Part shown: piece by piece, positions 1 through 5,096 of the stretch | Layout: each line of letters starts with the position of its first letter | Numbering within the stretch: position 1 is the first letter of the stretch | Assembly: GCA_910585805.1 (NCBI GenBank) | Contig: CAJUFB010000154.1 | Location: 1-5,931 of the forward strand | Direction of reading: 5' to 3' | DNA: 5,931 bases | Source of the DNA: an uncultured Acetatifactor sp. | GTDB taxonomy: Bacteria > Bacillota > Clostridia > Lachnospirales > Lachnospiraceae | Made by a program: the position numbers and the translations under genes | The notes under the pieces: model-generated | Told to the model about the DNA's origin: nothing | Database searches by the model: none | The model's input: only the letters and a program-made list of their open reading frames with translations

Positions 1-115
1 TGGGAATGATAATTCCGTTCTGTTCCAGCAATGTAGGTACATAGCATATAACCGACAAAACATATACGACAGAAACCCATAACGTGAGTTTCAACTTATT
101 TTTGTATCTCTCCAT
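1..115 (-). CDS. Membrane protein, N-terminal fragment cut by window edge (possibly CPBP-family protease)
   Basis: The first 38 codons of a minus-strand gene are visible; the rest lies beyond base 1. The ATG at 113-115 is preceded by AGGAG with an 8-nt spacer, a near-ideal ribosome binding site. The peptide begins MERYKNKLKLTLW, a basic start, and continues into one hydrophobic helix (about residues 10-30) ending in CYVPTLLEQNG, then IIIP. A short basic N-terminus, one helix and a 'VP-LLEQNG' turn resemble, from memory, the N-terminus of some Clostridia CPBP-type (CAAX protease/bacteriocin-processing) multi-helix proteins. The catalytic motifs would lie outside the window, so this family call is a guess. 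That it is a real membrane-protein start is much better supported. It is the last visible gene of the left cluster, 124 nt after the 58-aa gene, and its start is touched by the stop codon of a 21-codon mini-ORF. Confidence 0.68.
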   Translation of the reverse strand, partial: MERYKNKLKLTLWVSVVYVLSVICYVPTLLEQNGIIIP

Positions 116-180
116 CACAATTTCTCCTGGCAGTGCGAAAATCTTACAGAAATTCCGATTTCTCTTATGTATTTACTCAT
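115..180 (-). CDS. Possible 21-aa leader mini-ORF upstream of the membrane protein gene
   Basis: ATG at 178-180 follows a purine-rich AGAGAGGAAAAAGAC stretch that could serve as a ribosome binding site. The frame runs 21 codons and ends in TGA at 115-117; its last base is shared with the ATG of the next gene (TGATG arrangement). The peptide starts MSKYIREIGI and contains no obvious signal or membrane segment. The ribosome binding site of the downstream gene lies inside this ORF, so its translation could couple to, or modulate, that gene. A 16-nt AT-rich perfect inverted repeat (148-163, arms AGAAAT/ATTTCT) is inside it. The ORF is short enough to occur by chance, and no homology can be judged from sequence alone. 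Confidence 0.28.
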   Translation of the reverse strand: MSKYIREIGISVRFSHCQEKL

Positions 181-239
181 TGTCTTTTTCCTCTCTGATG
201 ATTACAAAATTGCATAACTTATTGTATCTATGTTCTTCT

Positions 240-416
240 TTACAGAATCTGAAAGAGCACGGTGATGAACATGATGATTCCTACCGCAATGGCTGCTATG
301 CCAAAGAAACAACTTCTTTTGTTTCCCTTTTTTCCGTCAACAATCCAAAACAGGCCGCGAAGTATAAGAAGCAGCCCTACGAAAATCGGGATGAATTTTT
401 CAGCAGCTTCTGTCAT
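240..416 (-). CDS. Small two-helix membrane protein, 58 aa
   Basis: This is a small gene coding for MTEAAEKFIP at its start and ending ITVLFQIL before TAA at 240-242. It has two hydrophobic helices, about residues 8-26 and 37-57, separated by a short basic hydrophilic turn (DGKKGNKRS). This predicts a hairpin membrane protein with a cytoplasmic loop. The start is decided by an AAGGGG ribosome binding site 7 nt upstream and by an ATGA overlap (413-416) with the stop of the preceding 136-aa gene, a typical translational-coupling arrangement. I do not recognise the family. The coupling suggests it is made together with, and may associate with, the four-helix protein; that is inference. It is short enough for automated callers to miss. 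Confidence 0.76.
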   Translation of the reverse strand: MTEAAEKFIPIFVGLLLILRGLFWIVDGKKGNKRSCFFGIAAIAVGIIMFITVLFQIL

Positions 417-823
417 TTCTTTTCCCCTTCCTTCCCTCTCTTTTTCTTAAAAACATAAATGACAGTATTGATGATACATAACAGCACAAAAAGGCTCGTA
501 AAGTTAATCCAAATATCCCTGTACGCTGTTTTCGCCAAGGGTTCCCGCAATCCGCTGAACCAGACACAGGCAAACGCCAACAGCTGAGAGGGAATATATG
601 CAATCAAATATCTGAGAGCCAAAGGCTTAACAGGCAGATTCGTGCATAACTCAAATGCCGCTATCCCAATCAGGAGAATGATAGCCCTGTCTAATTCATG
701 CCAGTTGCCGCTTGGGTCTTCATAAATGCCGTTGCAAAGATACAAGACGCTGCTCAATAATGTAATTGCTGTATATATAATCGAATAAATCGACACAATA
801 CGGATCCATTTTTTCTGATTCAT
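413..823 (-). CDS. Four-helix integral membrane protein, 136 aa (possibly DUF6608-like)
   Basis: The gene encodes a small integral membrane protein with four predicted helices at roughly residues 9-30, 46-62, 70-90 and 105-126, and a very basic C-terminal tail (KKKRGKEGEKK) that should be cytoplasmic. I chose the ATG at 821-823 (MNQKKW) because GGAGGG sits 4-5 nt upstream; the frame could extend to a TTG six codons earlier, but that would place the ribosome binding site inside the gene. The motifs EDPSGNWHELDRA after helix 1, LPVKPLALRY between helices 2 and 3, and AYRDIWINF before helix 4 look like a conserved small Clostridia membrane family. From memory it may be the one catalogued as DUF6608; I cannot confirm this. 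It lies 40 nt after the lipoprotein gene and overlaps the next gene by 4 nt, so it is probably in one operon with both. Function unknown. Confidence 0.87.
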   Translation of the reverse strand: MNQKKWIRIVSIYSIIYTAITLLSSVLYLCNGIYEDPSGNWHELDRAIILLIGIAAFELCTNLPVKPLALRYLIAYIPSQLLAFACVWFSGLREPLAKTAYRDIWINFTSLFVLLCIINTVIYVFKKKRGKEGEKK

Positions 824-863
824 TTTTCCCTCCGGTCTCAATTTTCCAAATATGATAACACCT

Positions 864-1469
864 TTATTCCGCTTCCCCCAAATTGTATATCATTGCCAAC
901 GCAATCTTTCCGGCCATATCCCTGTCACTTGTATTCTGGGGCGATTTCCCATAGACAGCAAAGCAGTATCCGTTATATGCCCAGTCTATCATAAACATAT
1001 CCCCGGTTTCATTAACCCTCATATAAGGAAAAAGATATTCCCCGTCTGCGGTGGATGCCGTCCATTCAATTTTGGTGGAATCCACAAAAACTTCATCTGG
1101 CAAAACGAATTTCTCTCCTGTTTTTATAACTGTAGCATTTGATGCAATCGGCATATGATGCAACACTTCTTTTGGATTGCCAAATTCGGCTGCATTCACG
1201 ATCTCCACTTCACCCGGACTGACACGGTCTTTCACAATATCTTCAGAGACACTTCCGGCATCCTGTCCTGTTTCATCGGGGCCCCTCTCCATTTTTTGAT
1301 CCTGCCCCTCTGCATTGTATGCTGTTGTGGTATCATCAACGTCAGAGGCAATTGTTTTTTCTTCTGTCTGGATTGGTTTGGATGGCATACAGCTGCATCC
1401 GGCCAATCCTGATAAAGCACCAGCTACAAGAACCATACAGCTTAATGTTTTAAGATTTTTATTGCACAT
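864..1469 (-). CDS. Predicted membrane-anchored lipoprotein, 201 aa, unknown function
   Basis: The N-terminus has a lipoprotein signal peptide: basic residues K4 and K7, a hydrophobic core (about 8-21), and a lipobox LAGC at residues 22-25, so Cys25 is the expected lipidated residue. A second Cys follows at 27. Residues about 30-90 are hydrophilic, acidic and Thr/Ser-rich, a likely flexible tether. The C-terminal half (about 95-201) looks globular, with an Ile/Val/Trp-rich stretch including MFMIDWAYNGYCFAVYG and a final helix (SDRDMAGKIALAMIYN). This layout vaguely recalls extracytoplasmic DUF4367-like domains, but I would not assign it. The ATG is preceded by GAAGGG with good spacing. It heads the left cluster, 207 nt downstream of the ABC permease gene, and probably has its own promoter in that gap. 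It would be displayed on the outer face of the membrane, possibly binding or sensing something for the membrane proteins encoded after it (inference). Confidence 0.84.
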   Translation of the reverse strand: MCNKNLKTLSCMVLVAGALSGLAGCSCMPSKPIQTEEKTIASDVDDTTTAYNAEGQDQKMERGPDETGQDAGSVSEDIVKDRVSPGEVEIVNAAEFGNPKEVLHHMPIASNATVIKTGEKFVLPDEVFVDSTKIEWTASTADGEYLFPYMRVNETGDMFMIDWAYNGYCFAVYGKSPQNTSDRDMAGKIALAMIYNLGEAE

Positions 1470-1501
1470 AGTATTTTCCCTTCTGAAAATGCCGGTTTTT
1501 C

Positions 1502-1558
1502 ATTTTATGCGGTTTTTCTGTAAAGTCTAATTTTATCATTCTAAAAACACCGGAACAA
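1502..1558 (-). promoter_or_regulatory. Candidate promoter region of the lipoprotein gene cluster
   Basis: Two overlapping sigma-A-like candidates read toward the lipoprotein gene. The proximal one has -10 TAAAAT (1502-1507), a 16-nt spacer and -35 TAGACT (1524-1529). The distal one has -10 TAAAAT (1530-1535), a 17-nt spacer and a weak -35 TTGTTC (1553-1558). Both -10 hexamers match consensus at five of six bases; the -35 hexamers are poor. The proximal candidate would give a leader of about 25 nt ending in the GAAGGG ribosome binding site. AT-rich DNA yields such matches easily, so confidence is low. Confidence 0.33.
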
Positions 1559-1594
1559 CTTATTTGCCGCAGACGGTTTTCTAAATGACGTGAA

Positions 1595-1654
1595 ATGTCC
1601 GGGCATTTTAAAATCCACCTGAAAGAAGGTTGAATTTTTATCATACCCGGACAT
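1595..1654. repeat. 60-bp near-palindrome / long hairpin between permease and lipoprotein genes
   Basis: The outer arms, 1595-1606 (ATGTCCGGGCAT) and 1643-1654 (ATACCCGGACAT), pair over 12 positions: nine perfect GC-rich pairs plus three more, including one mismatch that becomes a G-U wobble in the minus-strand transcript. Inside, 1610-1619 (AAAATCCACC) and 1628-1638 (GGTTGAATTTT) pair again with one bulge and one more wobble, leaving an apical loop of about 8 nt (TGAAAGAA). It starts 22 nt beyond the permease stop codon. No run of T follows either end, so it is not a canonical rho-independent terminator. It could stabilise the 3' end of the exporter mRNA, attenuate read-through, or be a small repetitive palindromic element. 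No flanking target duplication is evident. Confidence 0.78.
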
Positions 1655-1676
1655 CCCCAAAATTTATGAACTGTAT

Positions 1677-2924
1677 TTAATTCAGCGCATGCCTGCAATA
1701 AGATCGGACAGCCAGGAATGCAAACAGGGGAATCTCAATCATGCAGGCCCCAATCATGGCATACGGCGTCCGGACCGACAGCCCTGCCAGATTCAAAAAC
1801 TGGAAGTCCGTAATTGCGTAGAGCACGCTCGCCTGAATGCTCGTTCCGCTGGCGGGCAGGATGCTGCAAAGCCATGTACCCAGCGCCCCAGGCGCCGTCA
1901 TGGAAATAACCACCGGAGCAATACAGAATACCAGCGATGATGCCAGGGATGACACAGTGGTCCTGCATCTGGCGGAAAGAAACAGCGTAAAGCTCACGGA
2001 AGCCAGAACCGAAAGCAGTCCAGAGGCAGCAAAAAGGAACTGAAGGCCTCCTATGTTCATGTCTGCCAGGGTCACAATGGAGTACATCATCTGAATGGAT
2101 GTACGGGTGCATTCCCAGCCGAACAGACTGTCTGCCACCAGAATATGGACGGCAGCACAGAGCACAAATGCAGCTCCGCTGATGAAAAGGGCTGCAAACA
2201 TCTTTGCAATACCAAGAGAGACTCTTCCATGCCGGGTACAACGCAGGATATCGTCTGCGCCGGACTGATAATCAGCAGAAAATATTGGTGCGGCAATGAC
2301 CACACAAAACAGCAGCACCAGAAAACCCATGATGTTCTGATAGTCCATGACAGCGGAAATCATGCCCGGATAAACCTCAAAGGGCTTCTTTGTATTCCGG
2401 TACATTTCTACGGCTTTGCGCTGTGCTGCCGGGCTGTCCGGCTGCTCCATCGCCATCAGGGAGGCAATTCGGCTCTCACAGACGGAATAGTAGTCGTCAA
2501 TCTGCTTCGGGTCAATTTCCATAATCGCAGGAGCCATTCCAGTATCCGGATCTGCAAAGGCCTCCTTTACACCATGGAGTAACGGGGCAATGGGGAGGAT
2601 TTCCCGCTCATAGACACCCTCCGGCAGATCATAGGATTCCGTCACGCCGTAGGATGCAAGGCAGGCCTGATAGGTCTCCACAGCCTCCCGCACCCGCTGT
2701 GGGGTAACGATTCCGGCTGCTTCCGCCTGCCGTTCCTTTTCATGGGCGATGGATGCCAGGCCGGTGAGATTTACCTCATTTCCGGCCTCGTCTGTGTAAT
2801 TACTGTAGCAGTAAGTAGTGGGCAACCAGGCAAGCAGAACGGAGAGTAGCAGCGCCAGCGCTAGCAGAATCCAAGTAAGCTTTGACTTCAGTACACGTTT
2901 TAATTCCAGATATAAAATTCTCAT
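1677..2924 (-). CDS. ABC-2-type exporter permease subunit, 415 aa
   Basis: This is the membrane subunit partner of the ATPase encoded just upstream. A basic N-terminus (MRILYLELKRVLKSK) leads into the first helix (about 17-37), followed by a large loop of about 160 residues (38-195), predicted to be outside the cell. Further helices lie at about 196-214, 240-264, 291-316, 325-341, perhaps 352-370, and 388-408, giving six or seven spans. One helix followed by a big external domain and then a C-terminal helix cluster is typical of ABC-2-type export permeases. Substrate cannot be read from sequence. The start ATG overlaps the ATPase stop (ATGA, 2921-2924), and an AGGAGG site sits 9 nt upstream inside the end of the ATPase gene, so the two are translationally coupled. 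Co-expression under the VanRS-like system suggests export of an envelope-active compound, a peptide or an envelope component (inference). Confidence 0.93.
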   Translation of the reverse strand: MRILYLELKRVLKSKLTWILLALALLLSVLLAWLPTTYCYSNYTDEAGNEVNLTGLASIAHEKERQAEAAGIVTPQRVREAVETYQACLASYGVTESYDLPEGVYEREILPIAPLLHGVKEAFADPDTGMAPAIMEIDPKQIDDYYSVCESRIASLMAMEQPDSPAAQRKAVEMYRNTKKPFEVYPGMISAVMDYQNIMGFLVLLFCVVIAAPIFSADYQSGADDILRCTRHGRVSLGIAKMFAALFISGAAFVLCAAVHILVADSLFGWECTRTSIQMMYSIVTLADMNIGGLQFLFAASGLLSVLASVSFTLFLSARCRTTVSSLASSLVFCIAPVVISMTAPGALGTWLCSILPASGTSIQASVLYAITDFQFLNLAGLSVRTPYAMIGACMIEIPLFAFLAVRSYCRHALN

Positions 2925-3838
2925 CTATGGATACCTCCTTTCTTTCGGCCGGTTCTTTTTGGGTTTTCTACGCCGCCCTGTGGGAACAGCCACAAATACA
3001 GGTCTTCCAGACGGGGAACGGACGGGACGGAAATGTCATTGCAGGGATTCTCCGCCAGATAGCGGATGGAAACGCTGCCGTCGTTTTCATTCCGCAGGCT
3101 GATAATCTGGAGCCTGCTTTCGTATTCTGGCACAGCTCTTGCAGGGATCGTACAGCTCCATACCTTCCCCTCCACCAGTCTGACCAGTTCCTCTGTAGTT
3201 CCTGTGGCTAACAGCCTCCCGTCCCGGATGATGGCATGGCAGGTGGCGATGTACTCCACATCAGGAACAATATGGGTGGAGATTAAAACAATGCGGTCAT
3301 GGGCAAACTCCGACAGCAGATTGCGAAAACGCACCCTCTCGCCGGGGTCCAATCCCCCGGTAGGTTCATCCAGAATCAGTATCTCCGGATCATTCAGCAA
3401 AGCCTGGGCAATCCCCACCCTGCGTTTCATGCCGCCGGAGAGCCTGGCGATTTTTTTGTTGTAGACGTCCGTGAGGGAGACTCTCTCCAGCAATTCGCGG
3501 ATTCTCCGCCGGCTCTCCCTTTCGCTCAGTCCCTTTAGGGCGGCGACATAAGCCAGATAATCCTTCACCGTGAATTCCGGATAAAAACCAAACTCCTGGG
3601 GCAGAAAACCGAAGACATCCCGGTAACCCTCTCCCAGCGTCCGGATTGGCACACCGTCATACAGCACCTGGCCGGAGGTGGGCTGCATAATCCCGGCAAT
3701 CATCCGCATCAGAGTTGTCTTGCCTGCGCCATTGGCACCCAAAAGGCCCCAGACACCCGGTGTAAGCTCCAGGCTGATATTGTCAACCGCTTTTTTGTCT
3801 TTAAATTTTTTGGAAACCTTATCAATCAGCAGTTCCAT
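2921..3838 (-). CDS. ABC transporter ATP-binding protein, 305 aa
   Basis: This cytoplasmic nucleotide-binding subunit hydrolyses ATP to drive the partner permease. All family motifs are intact: Walker A GANGAGKT at 34-41, Q-loop Gln81 in LPQEFGFYPE, signature LSGGM at 133-137, Walker B ILILDE at 153-158 with catalytic Glu158, D-loop GLDP at 162-165, and the switch His189 in ISTHI. The N-terminal 220 residues form the ATPase domain. Residues about 225-285 form a C-terminal accessory domain of the kind found in export-type ATPases, ending RLEDLYLWLF, followed by a basic tail (NPKRTGRKKGG). The start ATG has AAAGGAG 7 nt upstream. It is the first gene after a 133-nt gap containing direct repeats and a -10-like element, so the transporter pair probably has its own regulated promoter in addition to any read-through from the kinase gene. 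Confidence 0.97.
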   Translation of the reverse strand: MELLIDKVSKKFKDKKAVDNISLELTPGVWGLLGANGAGKTTLMRMIAGIMQPTSGQVLYDGVPIRTLGEGYRDVFGFLPQEFGFYPEFTVKDYLAYVAALKGLSERESRRRIRELLERVSLTDVYNKKIARLSGGMKRRVGIAQALLNDPEILILDEPTGGLDPGERVRFRNLLSEFAHDRIVLISTHIVPDVEYIATCHAIIRDGRLLATGTTEELVRLVEGKVWSCTIPARAVPEYESRLQIISLRNENDGSVSIRYLAENPCNDISVPSVPRLEDLYLWLFPQGGVENPKRTGRKKGGIHR

Positions 3839-3888
3839 GTGAAAACTCCTTTCCGCACAGACAAAAGTGCCTATGCCTTAGTACGCTC

Positions 3889-3920
3889 ATTGTACCAAAA
3901 ACAAAAGCACCATTTTCTTG
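3889..3920 (-). promoter_or_regulatory. Candidate activator-dependent promoter of the ABC transporter operon
   Basis: Reading on the minus strand, a -10-like TACAAT (3889-3894, five of six to consensus) sits about 38 nt upstream of the ATPase ribosome binding site. At 17 nt further upstream the -35 position is GAAAAT (3912-3917), a very poor match to TTGACA. That position overlaps a plus-strand TTTTCTTG (3913-3920) resembling the 11-bp boxes lying 25 nt farther upstream. A good -10, no usable -35 and a box at the -35 position are what a response-regulator-activated promoter should look like. The start site has not been shown. Confidence 0.5.
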
Positions 3921-3944
3921 TTTGTTCACACGGTATTCCACTCT

Positions 3945-3977
3945 TTTTCTACGGATTTTCTTACGATTTTCCTATAA
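3945..3977 (-). promoter_or_regulatory. Three tandem 11-bp direct repeats: probable response-regulator operator
   Basis: On the plus strand the three contiguous units are TTTTCTACGGA (3945-3955), TTTTCTTACGA (3956-3966) and TTTTCCTATAA (3967-3977). Read in the direction of transcription they end in GAAAA preceded by a CGTA-like core, for example TCGTAAGAAAA. OmpR/PhoB-family regulators such as the VanR-like protein encoded here bind direct repeats with about 11-bp spacing. The TCGTA-N-GAAA pattern also resembles the box I recall for VanR of Tn1546; that comparison is from memory. The third unit overlaps the stop codon of the kinase gene. The array lies 50 nt or more upstream of the TACAAT -10 candidate. 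Binding is inferred. Confidence 0.6.
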
Positions 3978-5096
3978 AACAGGAAGCGTTACAGTAAAAA
4001 CCGTCCGCTCATTTTCACTTTCCGCTGTGATTGCCCCCTTATGAAGTGTAACGATCTGTCTGGCAATGGCCAGTCCCAGCCCGGTTCCGCCAGATCTGCG
4101 CTCCGTATCCAGTCTGTAAAACTGTTCAAAGATCCGCTCCAGCCGTTCTTTTGGAATGGTCCCGCCATGATTGGAAAATCTCAGTACCAGGCTGTCTTTG
4201 CCCTGTTCGACTTCGATGATAATTTCGGTTCCGTCATAGCTGTAAAGCACGGCATTGCGCAAAAGATTGTCAAACACCCGCTGCATCTTATCAGCATCAC
4301 ATTTCAGCAGAATATCATCCGCAGCCGCAAGGCGGCAGGTCAGCCCCTTTCTGTCCAGTATCGGCTGAAACTCATATACAAGCTGCTCCAACAGGCGGGT
4401 AAGGTTGATCTCCTTATATTGCAGTGTTATGTTTGACAGGCTGTATCTCGCAATTTCCAGGAATTCGTTGATTAAGTCCTCAAGCCGTTCTGATTTGGCA
4501 AGGGAGATGGAAAGGTACTTCTCCCGCAGCTCCTCGGAAATCTGTTTTTCATCCCGGAGTAAATTCAGATAGCTGATGGTGGAAGCAAGCGGCGTTTTCA
4601 AGTCGTGGGCCAGGTACATAATCAGATCATTTTTCCGCTGTTCTGCCACGAGCATATCACTTTTCTGCAGGAGAATTGTGTGCTTTGCCAGGTTCATTTT
4701 CCTCTCAATGGAGAACAACTCCGGGGGAAGGGAAATCTCTCCTGGGGCATCCGCAAGCAGGAGATCCATTCCTTCACTGACCGTCTCAAAGTACCGTGTA
4801 AGCCAACGGAGATAAAAATAGAACAATACGGCGAATATCAGCAGAATGGAAAACAGAATCATGGCATCCATATGGCTGCGAAATATCCGCTCATACAGTT
4901 GGAGAGCCGCATCGTATTTTATTCCAAGGGCAGTCTGAAAAAACGCCACCATCCCATCAGCGAAGCGGCCGCGCAGTAAAACAGAATATGTGATATAGAT
5001 GACAGAAACGGCCACTACCAGCGCGGCAATCGTCCGGAGGAAAATCTTTATACGGATCTGGCGAAAATCTTTTCTATTTTTCAATGGTATAACCAA
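3972..5096 (-). CDS. VanS-family membrane sensor histidine kinase, 374 aa, TTG start
   Basis: This is the predicted partner of the adjacent VanR-like regulator: it autophosphorylates on a His and passes the phosphate to that regulator. It has two helices (about 19-41 and 77-97) flanking a short external loop of about 35 residues, a linker (98-150), the H-box YLAHDLKTPL at 161-170 with His164, the N-box around Asn281 (FDNLLRNA), a G1-like NHGG at 309-312, the F-box IFEQFYRLD at 322-330, and the G2 box GGTGLGL at 336-342. I place the start at TTG 5094-5096, giving MVIPLKNRK. This matches the TTG-initiated VanS of Tn1546 (MVIKLKNKK, from memory) and gives a 23-nt overlap with the regulator gene. 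A longer in-frame extension to 5222 is only the shadow of the regulator. A second TTG at 5082-5084 is the alternative start. The short sensor loop matches VanA-type VanS, but ligand specificity cannot be inferred. Confidence 0.94.
   Translation of the reverse strand: MVIPLKNRKDFRQIRIKIFLRTIAALVVAVSVIYITYSVLLRGRFADGMVAFFQTALGIKYDAALQLYERIFRSHMDAMILFSILLIFAVLFYFYLRWLTRYFETVSEGMDLLLADAPGEISLPPELFSIERKMNLAKHTILLQKSDMLVAEQRKNDLIMYLAHDLKTPLASTISYLNLLRDEKQISEELREKYLSISLAKSERLEDLINEFLEIARYSLSNITLQYKEINLTRLLEQLVYEFQPILDRKGLTCRLAAADDILLKCDADKMQRVFDNLLRNAVLYSYDGTEIIIEVEQGKDSLVLRFSNHGGTIPKERLERIFEQFYRLDTERRSGGTGLGLAIARQIVTLHKGAITAESENERTVFTVTLPVL

Noticed and set aside
84..458. 124-codon plus-strand open frame over the left cluster.
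   Set aside because: It lies antisense to the two-helix protein, the mini-ORF and the membrane-protein start, all of which have ribosome binding sites; this frame has none, and its Ser/Phe-rich translation is what antisense of purine-rich coding DNA gives.
1571..1583. Short hairpin GCCG-CAGA-CGGT followed by TTTTCT on the plus strand as a terminator.
   Set aside because: The stem is only about four pairs including a wobble, and there is no plus-strand gene for it to terminate.
1459..1698. 79-codon open frame on the minus strand spanning the permease end and the intergenic gap.
   Set aside because: It runs through the hairpin and promoter region, overlaps both flanking genes, has no ribosome binding site and encodes a Cys/His/Arg-rich peptide with no domain character.
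3880..3894. GTAC repeats flanking the -10 candidate (GTAC-N7-GTAC) as an operator palindrome.
   Set aside because: Four-base arms are too short to separate from chance, and no second copy was seen.
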